Shown piece after piece: positions 1 to 11,900 of a stretch of DNA of 64,000 bases. How positions within the stretch are numbered: position 1 is the stretch's first letter; each line of letters opens with the position of its first letter. The position numbers were made by a program, and so were the translations under genes. This DNA is from Tretioscincus oriximinensis (Eukaryota; Chordata; Lepidosauria; Squamata; Gymnophthalmidae), in the NCBI GenBank assembly GCA_022410635.1, contig JAJVDF010000207.1, positions 1,652,086 to 1,716,085 of the forward strand, in the 5' to 3' direction. The notes beneath the pieces were generated by a model that did no database searches, had not been told where the DNA came from, and was given only the letters and a program-made list of their open reading frames with translations.

Positions 1-350
1 GAGGAAAAGAACCTGAAGGGTTGCAAGCTGAGGAAAACATTACATCAAGCATGTCCTCATAACTTCTAGCCTACCTGTTGTGGTGTGCTGCCTAGTGGAG
101 TTCATAATTATAACAGTTTTTTCTAAACAGAAGTTCCTTTTCACTTCTGTTCCAGGTGTTTTGAACAGATAACTGAAGCACTTTCCTTGTGCCTCAGNCC
201 TATTGGCACAGATAAATGCACTCCTTTACCTGCCTCAGGCTCACTAACCACAAGGTATTCAATTAATAGCTTACCTGCCCTAAAACCTCTTGTCAGGGAG
301 CACAAAAATCTGGCAGATTGGGTTTATCTAGCGCGCAAAGTACGTGAGGG

Positions 351-597
351 TTTTTTATTTATTTATTTATAACCTGCCTTATACCCAAAGGTCTCAGCAC
401 GGCCAACCAAGGGTGGTGCATATAGCTTTTGTTGCTTTCTCCACAACAGACACCCTGTAAGGTAGGTGGGGCTGAGTGAGTTCTAAAGAACTGTGACTGG
501 TCAAAGATCACCCATCTGGTTTCATGGAGGAATGGGGAATCAAACTGGGAGACTACCAGATAAGATTCCAACTCACTAACCACTACACCAAAGTGTC
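351..597 (-). repeat. tRNA-derived SINE, family A, near full length
   Basis: On the minus strand it opens with a pol III box A-like start (ggtgtagtggttagtgag) and a box B-like ggtttgattcc-type segment, then a body and a TAAATAAATAAA tail. Same family at 52230-52485, 25826-26035, 2588-2752 and 54425-54590. Confidence 0.7.
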
Positions 598-744
598 TTT
601 TGTGAAATCACTTCCTGGATGGGACAGGAAGTGATGTCAAAAGTGACGTCACCTTCTGGGCGCAACATCAAAAGTGATATCATTTCCTGGGCGTGACAGG
701 AAGTGTCATCACAATTCGATAAACTAGCCCAGCGGTGTGTGTTG

Positions 745-873
745 TAGCACCTTAGAGACTAGCAAGGATAAGTTAGAAAGCATGAGCTTTTTTGAAAAAT
801 GTTTATTTCAGGTGCACTTGTGTTTGAAAATTCATGCTGCTTACCTTTTTCTTGTTTATCTCTAAGGTGCTAG
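745..873. mobile_element. Fold-back (inverted-repeat) miniature element
   Basis: Left arm 745-790 (tagcaccttagagactagca...) pairs with right arm 831-873 (...tatctctaaggtgcta). Same family as 61769-61921 and the outer element at 30330-31250. Confidence 0.6.
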
Positions 874-1899
874 ATATTAAGGACCCAGACTAACATGGCT
901 AGGTAGACTAGAATTCGAAAGTGCTCGTTCTTTAGCATTCACCCTTCTTTATGATCCAAAAATGATATCTTCTTCAAATTCAGAAGTGTTATATTTCAAC
1001 AAAGGAAAACTGTCTTCCTCATAATACTCATTTTCCCCAGGGCATTTGTCATTTTTTTTGTGCTGTTAGAAATGAAGTACAGTACTAGAATTGACAGACC
1101 CAGGTATAGTACAAGGAGAGACATACCATTGTGCTTATCTTCTTTTTATATGGCACCATCTAGTGGCAATATTTATTTAAAGGCTTTTAGCGTGGATGAA
1201 TTGCAAAATTGATAAGGACTTAAACTAGGCTTGATTTTATTACCAAGAATGTCATTTGTGCCTGCTTTTTCCTGGAAAATATAAATCAAGTAATGTTATC
1301 TCTGTGTCTGCAAACAACGTGGCTTAACGCTTGCTCGTTAAGTGTAGTTATCTCTAGCACAAAGCTCCAGACTGACCAGCTTTGCTAATCTGAATTTGTT
1401 CATGGTATGGCAAAAATCATCTAAGGAAGCAATTTGGCTTAATTGGAGATAGCAGTCCTATAGCCTTTCATCTATAGCTGAACTTTCACCCTCTAGGGAT
1501 AAGGTCAGAGGTTCTATGTAGTTGGTCAGCTTCTTCAAATTACCTTTTTTAAGTTGTTGTATTAAGATTTTTTTAACGAATTGCCCTATGTTTGAAATGC
1601 TGAGATATTTTATCTAAGAATCTGTGATGTCATAAAATCTCATCTTCGAATCACAAAGCAATGCCTTCTCTGAGATGTTATCATGTTGGTTTCCAGTGGG
1701 ACCAGGCCAGCCTGAACCATTCCTGTGGGTATAAGCTACGTGTCTGTCCCAGAATAAACATTCCAAACTTAGGAGGCTGTTCCAGGAAGTCCCCTTGGTG
1801 GCTCCAAAAACAGAACAATCTTGCGTGCCAAGCTCTAGATTCACTGAGGCTAGGAGTAACAGTACCTGGGTGCCTTGGTATGGCCTCCAAAGTGGAACA

Positions 1900-2055
1900 A
1901 TAGGCAATATTCCTGAAATGCCATTGCAGGGAAGGTTTTGCCTTCTTCTGCTTGAGAGTGTGCAGATGCAATTGGTGAACCACTGTGCAAGACAGAATGC
2001 TTGATTAGGTAGGCTGTAACCTAACTTAGCAGAGCTCCTCTTATGTTCTTACTAG
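1900..2055 (+). repeat. Interspersed repeat end (gctcctcttatgttctta family)
   Basis: Ends cagagctcctcttatgttctta. Similar plus copy at 60920-61050; minus copies near 13695-13960, 20955-21090, 33975-34150, 43480-43620 and 50850-51010 (catctagtccagcattctgt-type). Class not determined. Confidence 0.5.
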
Positions 2056-2587
2056 CAGAGAGACCTGAAATGCAGGCTTGGGTTTGGGGGAGCAGTGACG
2101 GTGTGGGCAGTGTGTTCTGTCCAGGTGCTTCTGCTCCTGTCACTCACTGACTAAGGTGGCCGCAGTGACCATGAGTCTAGACACTGCAGGTTCCCATCCA
2201 CTCTGCTATGTCTAGTGGGATGGACAGCAGCCTACAGTGCCCAGGCCTGCTGCCATGATCCACATTCAGAATGCAGTGGTGCCGTCCGTCCTGTCTGCTC
2301 CATGTCTGGCTGAAGAAAAGGGAGCCTATAGTGCTGAAATATGTCAGATTCTGAGCTCTAGGATTGGTCAAATAAATATCAATCCCAGAGCTCATACACT
2401 CACTCACATAAAGCCATCCATAGACCTTCAGATGAATGATGTGATACAAATACAAATACAATAAATGAATTAGCATTTTCAACCTCTTTTTTAGCTCTAA
2501 ACATGTGAAAGCTCCAGATTTAATAGTATACCCAAAGGACCTGATCGTGGACATTCTTTAAAAAGCTGTATATGAAATGCTACTTTT

Positions 2588-2752
2588 AGCAGTTTGATGT
2601 AATGGCTGAAGGGCTGGACTCTTATCTGGAAGCCTCCTGGTTCAATTCCACATTCCTCCATGAAGCCAGCTAGGTGACCTTATATAGCAACACAAGCTAT
2701 ATAAGCCACCTTTTGGTGAAAAGGGCGTTATAAATAAATATTACTATTGTTG
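2588..2752 (+). repeat. SINE family A, partial
   Basis: Starts tttgatgtaatggctgaag, with box B-like ggttcaattcc; the body is shortened, and it ends with a taaataaat tail. Confidence 0.6.
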
Positions 2753-2824
2753 TTATTACTGTTATGTATTACTGAGGAATATATTTATAGATCATAAATA
2801 ACTAAGACCTTTCTCTTCTTTCAG

Positions 2825-2909
2825 GTGCTACTAGAGAAATAGGCTCTGCTCTGACCAGAATGTGTATGAGGCACAGAAGCATTGAATCCAAACTCAGGCA
2901 GTTTTCAAG
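2825..2909 (+). CDS. MTSS1: MTSS1 exon: IMD helix segment
   Basis: 85-nt exon after a pyrimidine tract ending in tcag, with donor gtgagt. It encodes ATREIGSALTRMCMRHRSIE and the following SKLRQFS, matching the IMD around residues 71-97 of human MTSS1. It starts with two bases of a Gly codon and ends with two bases of a Ser codon that the next exon completes. The basic MRHR stretch lies on a long helix of the IMD dimer. Confidence 0.95.
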
Positions 2910-5900
2910 GTGAGTGAGCCTTGCTATTGACCTGATAGAGTTTGGAAAGAACTGTTCATTAGCTTTTGGCTGCTGGACAAGATGTAATTGGTACACTGTT
3001 CCTTTCATTCAGGGCCACATGAAGTTGTTTACTGGGGCCGGCTTCCAGCTACCCTTTGACTTTCTGAGGCTGAGAACACTTCTTTTCTCCTCCCAAACAA
3101 ACTGGGCTTTGTCAAAGAGGAAGACGTAGCTGCCTCATCCTGAGAAATTAGGCTTGTTGGCTTGAAACATAATTCTTTTTATACTCTAGGAATTCCTGTT
3201 CTTTGTATCTCAGCAGTGAACAAAGACAGCCAAGGAGCAGGAGTTCAAATATTGAGAATTTCAGCTATGGCTGCAATAGCAAATAACTCTTTGTGACTTC
3301 CGCCAGTAACGTGGAAACTTTCTCAAGTGAATTTGAGAGATACTATGATTTAAAAGAATGAGCTATGAATTAAGGACTCACTGGCTCCATCTTAGCTAAG
3401 CTACGCATTGCTAAAGGGACCTTTCGCTAGCTGTTTTCTCTTAGTGTTGTCTCTTGAAGCCACGAATGGCGCAGTCACTAAAAGCTAGTCCTTCAACTGA
3501 GAGATTCGGTTTCAAGACCCTGTGTTGGACATGGAGAGGGGTTAAGTGCCCTTGACTGGCCTTCAGCTCTTGGCAACACAGCTATGAGAAAGGAAGTAGA
3601 TTTGCAATCTACATTTCAATTAGATGAATGAGTATCACCATTAACCTGGTGGGGAAGATGAAATACATGTAAGCCTTTGGGCGAAAATTAACCTTGTAAG
3701 CCGTTCTGAGGAACAATGAAGAAGTAGGCTATGGAACAAACTGCAGCAGAGGTGACACAGCTGTTATGGGATGAGCTGTTGGGTGATGAGTCCTTGCGGG
3801 AGTGGGACTGATGCAGTACAACTGCAAAGGATGATTGTACTGGTGGTTGAAGATTTACTATATAGGAGGAACAGAAACTGAGCTATCTTGGTAGCAATGT
3901 TGTGTTTTTATTTAAAAGCCACTGGTGCTGTCTTATTTTCTGTCCTGTTGAGTTTTATTTTAGTAAAGTTTTGTCTTTTTGGAAGTCTGCTGGTTCACAA
4001 AACAATGAGATATACATCTGGATATTATATATTTGGAAGAATTCAATTGTGTACTTGTAGATGCCATTTTAGGTCTGTATGTTCATTGGCCATTTCCCAA
4101 ATGGTAGATCCTGGGATCCAGGCAAGACCTCTTGCCTTTTCTGGAAATCGTGGAATGGAAGTTCATTATTTCACAATACCATTATTGTAGTTTATCACCC
4201 TTTTATCCCAGGGCTATGTTAGGATTCTCATGGATGTCTGTAGCAATTCCAACATAACTATAGGATAATTCTGAATTTTATGTCCTATCTGGATGTAGCC
4301 AGGTAGCATGAGGCTACTACTGATGAAGTAGGTTTAATCTACAAAAATGCATGCTATTGATCCTGTCTCTGTGCTGCTATATTTTTATTTGCTTATTAAT
4401 TCAGATTAATACAACTATAACTTTGAATTTTATAATCGTGAATTTTATATTGAACGTTTATCATTTATAATACTTACCGTAAATTTCAAGTCTACTCTTT
4501 AGAGCAGGTAACAGAAGAAGTAGTTAAAAGAAAAAAATAATCTTTTGGAAAAAGCTAAACTCTCTGTGTCAAGTATTGGTTCTAGTGGAATATAAAGTGA
4601 CTTTCATAGCTTTATAAGATGCTTGTGGTATATTCAGATTGAGGTTTTTTTTCCTGCAGTGTTTTTATTTCTGTGTGTGTTTTCTCAACAAAACTAGTGC
4701 TTTAATTGACTGTCTGATAAACCCACTTCAAGAACAGATGGAAGAGTGGAAGAAGGTAGCCAATCAACTTGATAAAGACCATGCAAAAGGTAATTAAATG
4801 GAAGTCTAGAAAAATAAAAGATTCTAATTAATAGACTCTTCAAAAACTATTTTTTCAGACAGTTCTTCCCTTCTGCACATATGTGTATTCTCTCTTTAAA
4901 ACTAGTGTTAAACTAGGCTGTCAATAATCGAAACAAACTTCATAAATTAAGAAGTTCTAAAGTAAATATAATGCATTGTACGAATAAAAAACTATAAATA
5001 ATAATCCAATGTATTTAAAAGCAGTTGGACACCACTAATATGTAACGTAATTGTTCATGATGGAAAAAAGCAATTAAATTGAGTCATCACAGAAAATACA
5101 GAACTGTAAATCTGTATAACTCAATTTACGTTCTATTCTGAAGAATATTAAAACAATTCCAGGTAATTCAGGTTATTTCCGTATATAAATAATGCAAGCC
5201 TCAATAAAAATTCCGCTGGGAATTGTCCTCTTTATAAGGCCAGGTTATAAAGGGATTGTCAGTAAAATTGTGATGATTTTTGAGCCCTGTAAAGTTGTGT
5301 TGATCAAAGTGAAAAGGTGAATTTTTCCCTTTTTTTACTGCCATGATGGCTTAAATAAATTGGCTCCAATACAAGCACAGATTTCAGATTACGAGCTTGT
5401 GGGGAAAAATGCAGGATCAACCAATCAAAAAGGAAAGCCATAGTGCTGTAACATAAAAATATTCAGATCTTCTTCTTTTGGCAAGTCTAACACATTCTGA
5501 ATGGTCTTTTATCAAGGGCTATAAAACAGAGTGTGAATAAATTACTTATAAAAAGAATTCCATAAATCAGAGACATTTAAAATTCAGCCATACTATATAT
5601 AAAGCCTTACAAACAAGTTTACAAATAGAGCTCTGTATTGAACATCTGGAAATTCACACAGAGTATGTATTAGTTCTATGCATGAAAGTGTTAAAAGAGA
5701 CAATAGTAATTTATTTCAGTGATGACAGAATATGGGAGTTCTCATTTAATTCAAATGAGGATAAAGCTCTTGATAAAGATCTGTCTAAAATGTGTTGGGC
5801 TTATTAAAGAACAAGATGAAAGTCCTTCCTTTGTAAAAGCAATGTGGTCTTTCCTTTTTCTTGCAGCCCATTGTCAGGACATGTGTCAGCCTTTGGGGGG

Positions 5901-8900
5901 CATTTTTGGACTATTCACCTCTTCTTGTTCTGGTTTCTAGACAGTTTCAGTGAACATCGTGATGCTGAACTTGACATCATATCACCACAGCTATTCGTGC
6001 AGCTTGTTATAAAGAGTCTGGTTTTAGGCACTTGTTCACTCCATTGCATCTGTGTAATAGTCCATGAAAGATCATGCTACCAACTTAATTTTATTTTATC
6101 TGTGTATCAGTGTTGCTGGATTGATAGGTGGGTTTTGTGTACTATGATGTCTGTTATTGGTACATCTCTAATTTTAACTGGGGCATGATTCTGGATGTGT
6201 TTGGTTGCGCTCTATGGTGCTACATTTCTATTTTTCTATTTTTGATTATGACTAATCAACAAATACATACTATACTGACTTCCAAGTTGTTATTATTTGT
6301 CCTAAGGCTTCCTAGTGTGCAGAGGTATAGAAAAATAATTAGTGAGTGAGTGAAATGTGTGGTTTTGATCAAGGCTCCTTTTCCCTTTAGAGTACAAAAA
6401 GGCCCGCCAGGAAATAAAAAAGAAATCTTCAGATACCCTGAAATTACAGAAGAAAGCAAAGAAAGGTAATTTTTCATATTTTTCTTGCTTGATACTATAT
6501 TACCCTACCTACTCTGTAACATAATTCGAGATATTTTTAAGCAAGTCTTTGTCTAATGATAATCCTGGAGGAATAATTTATGACATTACATTCTGTTACA
6601 AGCTTAACAGATCACAATCAAATAGTAACTTGCCATTTATTCCTTAGAGGCATTGACAGGACATTTCATACCCATTGTGCAGACACACATTTTCATGTGG
6701 GGTGTGATCTCCCTTAATAAGATCTCCATTATCTGTCATGTATTTTCATCTTCAAAATTAGGTGACTTTGCATTTAACCTTCATAGTTTTTCAATAGCAA
6801 AGTTGTGGAAACAATAATTATTGACATTCTGCCACAGTAAACTAATAAACTAGTAAACTGCACTGTAACTAAGCAGTCAGTGTGGGGGTATTTTTACTTG
6901 TTTCCATGAGTTGAGAAAATGTTTTTGATTCAATCTTGCTTGGTCCAGATGCACTAATGTGATTCATTAAAAAAACTGACATCACTAGCTACCCAAAAAT
7001 TAGGATTTCTTAGCCATCACAAAAATAAATATGGCATTTGAAAAATAGCTTTTTCACAGAAGTATTTGTTTGGAAACTATATTTCCTATGCACATACCTT
7101 GGTTTTGCTCAAATGGAAGAAAGCGGATTATTTTTTAATATACCTATTTGCTTCTCCTTGTTTTTCTTTCTCTGGCTGGAGAAATATCATCCCCTTTCTT
7201 TCAGGCACTGTTATTATTTTTAGTAGATTCATTTTGTTAGCAGTACTATAGTGAATTGAGTCAGCAGCCCTTGCTAGGCCAGGAAGAATCAGAGTAAGCA
7301 AACTGTTGGTGGCATGTACCATACTATCCTAATGTAGTAGAGGTATAATTTACAACCTGGTATAATTCAAGTAGGTTGAGCTCCTCCTCTCATAAGCTGG
7401 TTTTGGCACCCCAAACATCTGGATGGCTCTTGTTATAAAGAGGCTACTTTGGGCTGTAACTTTAATGCAGGTGATTTAGAAAATGAAACCAAAACTCCTT
7501 CCTAATATAAACCAGAGCAGATTTTATCCATCTAGTATGGGGTTACCAGACAAAATCCAGGCTAGAAATATACACCTTTAATGTATACAGAATAGAGGAC
7601 CTTTCATCAAATTCAGCTTCTAATAACTGCAGCATCTGAGGGGAATTCACTTTCTTAACATCCATTAAAGATACAAACTTTTATCTAGATTTTATCTTGT
7701 AACGCTAATCTGGTACTCATGTTGGACAGATATTGGGTACATTGTTAAAGGCTGGGAAAGAGTTCCTAGTCAAATTTCTCCATTGCTATACAGGTGAACA
7801 CTGTTATAGCGAACTTCGACATAACAAAATTTGCAGTGTAACAAACAAATTGAGAATCCTGGCGGAATGCCGGTAAAAGTAATGTTTGTTACAATGTGTT
7901 TTGTTATAACAAAATTTTATTATAACAAACGCATCCAGCTGACCTCTTGGTGTTCATTATAACAGGTTTTCACCTGTATTATTGATGCATTCCACTTTAG
8001 TGGAACAAAATGTTTCAGAAGAGAATAGGATAGGAAGTATGCAGCCTTGTGGACTAGAATTCTTATAATGACTGAACACTGGCTATTAAAGTGTGTTCCA
8101 TCTCTACGGCTTAACGGTTTGTGGCTAGAAATGATGCGTGAAGTTGATTAACAGTAATCTGGTTGAGATAGTTTTTGCAGAAGTCAATTTTTTCATGTCT
8201 GTGTGCCTCTGGTCATCTTGCAGTCACATGTCTGTCATGCTTGCCAACATGAAACCTTTGAAATAGATGTCTGTCTTTGTTGTTTGGAAGATCATTGCTT
8301 ATTTTTTAAATCAATCACATGCAAGCCATAAATTTTACCCATGCATTTTTAGACTATAGTCCAAACAGCATGGCCACTTGTTTGGGTCGATGAGAGACAT
8401 ATTCTCAAGAATCTGGAAGGATCTGAGTTTCATTGTAAATGCCATGATGCTAAGTAGAGTTTGACAGTGTCACAACAAGCTCCTTTTTCTTTTGAAATCC
8501 TTTTCTACAGGTCCTGAATTTATTTTAGTTTGTTATTCCAAGTCACATGCTCATGCTATAGTTAAGGAAAGCACTGTCCTGGCAGAATCCTGATAGAAAG
8601 TTGCAGTCATTCTTTCTGTAATTGTTACCACTAGCAACTTGTTATTCAGATGACCACTGTGAGATGGTCAGCTAGTGTTCTTGAATTCCTAGGAATTGAA
8701 ATTTCGAAGTATTTTTCCTGCCATTAAGTTGGCCCTACTTCAGAGTCCCTAGTAATCTTTGCCCTGCCATTAATCTTTGCCTTGTCTCAGCAGCTTGATG
8801 TGTTGGGTACCTTTTTTTAATCTATTAAGAATCTCTTGGTGGTTTATGAAGCTTCCCACCATCTGTGGTGGTCTTTCTTGTTCTTCACTTCCACCTTTGT

Positions 8901-11900
8901 CTTGATCAGTACTGATTTTCTTTTTTATTTAAAATGATTTATGGGATGTCCCACCCTTCACCCACCAGGGCAGGTAACAAATTATTAAGAAAATAAAAAA
9001 AACCATCAATAAAATGTTTTAAAAGATCCATACACTCCCTCCCTTCAACCCACCCACTTTCCTTGGAAGGACATAAAGCAGCAGGAGCTATTTAGGTGAT
9101 AGGTTCATCACCTATCTTGAACTTGGATGGTTTTTCTACTGCACTTTTAGGCTAACAATGTAGATAATGGCCCTTTTCTCAAAGCAGCAGCCACAATTTA
9201 GCATTGCAGTCTCCTTTAGTAATTGATTTATGCTTACACAAAGATTGGTAGGCTTTGGGAAAAAACCCGCTAAACACATTATGTATTCTTTCTCTGTGGC
9301 TGCTGCTGAATATGCTTTTGAAGAATTCTTGGCCATGTATTTTTAGAAAATCATTCCTTTTCCAAGTAGAAAAATAGATTTCATCACTTGAGTCATTTTC
9401 CTTTCCTTTTGCCACAGCATTTTAGCTAAGCGTTTATTTAAATATTAACTCAGTAGCTAAGTGAAATAAAATTAGTTTTCAGCTTAAACGAAATACAATG
9501 TAAAATGTGACAAGTTCCTTTGAAAAGTAAAATGTAGTCCTAAAACTATGCCTAAATTTGCACAAGGGGAAAAACTGGGGCGAAAACCAGCAGGGTAGAA
9601 TAGGAGGAGGAGGAGGAAGAGAAGAAGACGAAGAACTTGGTTCTTATACCCGCCTTTCTTACCTTTTCAAAGGGACTCAAAGTGGCTTACAAGGGTATTT
9701 TGCCCGAAGGCTTACATTCTATCTTCTACCAGGCTGTTGTGGTTCCCATGTATCTACTTGTAGTCAGGTGCAATTTCTTGCAATTCTTGCTTTCAAATAG
9801 CTGGGTTGGCTAGAGCTACAGGCTAGTGGAAGGTGCTCACCCCTCCCCACGTCCGACACAGGGCTTTGAAACCTGATCTCCCAGATAAGAGACGAATTCC
9901 TAAGTGACTGAGCCATTCACGCCTCCCTCTACTGTTTTCTGTTGTCTCCAGCCCCATTTTAATGCCCGCACATGCTGCTGTGAGCTCCAATGGGAGCAAG
10001 GATCAAACGGATGGAGGCCCAGTCCTTGGGGGTCTTCTGGAAAAGGTAGAAGAACCCCTAAAGCTCGAGTTACATGGCAGCAGGAGATATAAAAGAATAA
10101 TTCCCTCATTCCTTCCTTCCTTCCATCCATGCCTCCTTCCCATACTCCCATCTTGCCTCCCTGGCAAGACAAGTACACAGAGAACTAGGAATCAAAAAGC
10201 AGGCACTGAATCCTATACAGTGTACATGCCTGGGGAGTCTCTAGAGCAGGGTTGGGCAATTAATTTTCCCAAGGGGCCACAGGAGAAATTGGGATGGTTT
10301 TAGAGGGCCGGACTAATATAGTCAGTTCTACCCAATACTGTATATAGCAGTAAAACCACACCCCCAAATCTGAGCTAAGACGGGCGGGCCGATCAGAGAC
10401 AGTGGAAGGGGCGCATGCGGCCTTTGGGCCACCCCTTGGCCAAGTCTGCTCTAGAGGGAGGTTTGTTGTGCATTTAATAAAATGATCGGCTGTTTAGCTC
10501 CATTGAATATGCTATGATGACATACTACTATTCAAATTGAAAGCTGCAGATATCCTCAGAAATACTGTTTTTTCATCCTGTATGTATGATTTGTTCAAGT
10601 AATATATTATTTACTTTTATGATAGCGGTTGGTGTTTATTAGTGTAATATTATGTAAATTTTGCCATGTGTCCCAAAATAGACATAAGGATTCTTATCTG
10701 TAATGGAGCTGATTGAGGACTTGTCAACTATTAAATTGTAGAGAAGAAGCTATGGATTCTCATATTGATATATAAACTCTGCAGATTTACACACATTTAG
10801 TTAGCTATGTATCTTGACGTTCTTGTGTGAATAACTGAGTCTTTTACAAAATTTCACTTCTGATAGGTTGGTATCCAATTCATACTACAAGATAAGGAAG
10901 ATTCTTAAGTGAATATCTAGAAGGAGTAAATGATTTTAGATATCTGGCTTTGTTTAAGTTTAAAAATTGAAAAAGGAACATAAGCTTGCATTTCCACATT
11001 ATGGCATCACTTCAACTACAATTTCAACCTAATACTTCTGTGTCTTATTCCTCAAGTTGTGTCGTGTGACTTGGGTACAGCAACACAAAGATGCTAGAAC
11101 TTTAATAAAGGAAGGAAAATGTATGCTGTCTTGAAGTTCAGTCGTTTTGAAATGTGAAAGAAAGGGGTCTTGGCATGAACAGAATCATTTCCCTTCTCTT
11201 CCAACAGATAATAACATTTGCGCATTAAGAGTATTAATAGGCTGGTTTTGACTTGTTTTGTTTTCCTTTTCTGTGTCAATTTTTGTGTGTTGATATTTTT
11301 CACCATGCTCACCTTCTTGACAGCTGAAGCACTGGGTAAGTCTTGAGCTGCACTTTAACCCCAGTGACTGGTCAGTGTAAATTTACCTGAGACCTTTTCA
11401 CGGTTGTCTAATTAGCCTAGACTTTAAGTTTGAATTTTAAAAATCAGATACCAACTTCAAGTTTGAGTTCTGGAATAAGCATTCTGATCCCCAACTTCTG
11501 CTTAAATCCATGTCAAATTTATAGTGACCCAGCAAAGCTAGAGAATGTTTTGGGTTCCTTGGCCCTGGCATTATTTTGTTTTGGGTAAAACTAGTTCCAA
11601 TCCTTTCTCCAAGAACTTTGCTAGTACAAATATCAGGATGTTATTTATCTTGTTTAAATTTGTGTTACCTCCGTTTTACTCTCACGAATGTTTGAAGATA
11701 CATGCCTTAGACCTTCATTCACTCGCTTGAATGAATGTGCTCAGAATTTTTTTCAGAATTAATAATTTGCCAGCAGATGAATTTCAAAATTAATATCCTT
11801 TAAAGTCTAGAGCCTAAAACCTGCCTGTAACCCCTGATCCTTAAAAAAACAAAAAACTTTTCCTTTTCAAAAAAAAAATCACATGCATGTTATACCTTGA

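Larger units (their letters stand above)
1..2824 (+). other. MTSS1 intron (5' end outside window)
   Basis: No exon was found here. It contains a SINE copy (351-597), a repeat with CRE-like units (600-715), a fold-back element (745-873), an interspersed repeat end (about 1900-2055) and a partial SINE (2588-2752). Nothing recognisable as the preceding IMD exon is present. Confidence 0.75.
6466..11323 (+). other. MTSS1 intron
   Basis: 4.9-kb intron holding a Tigger/pogo-like miniature element (7791-7976), a copy of a fold-back family interrupted by a SINE (about 9558-10090) and a hAT-like miniature element (10247-10448). The rest is AT-rich and unassigned. Confidence 0.7.

Noticed and set aside
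1..2824. Search for an additional upstream MTSS1 IMD exon
   Set aside because: No segment encoding the residues preceding GATREIGSALT was found; the earlier exons must lie outside the window.
3462..3540. tRNA gene-like box A/box B sequences (also in the other SINE copies)
   Set aside because: They are tRNA-derived SINE heads followed by LINE-like tails; none keeps a full cloverleaf.
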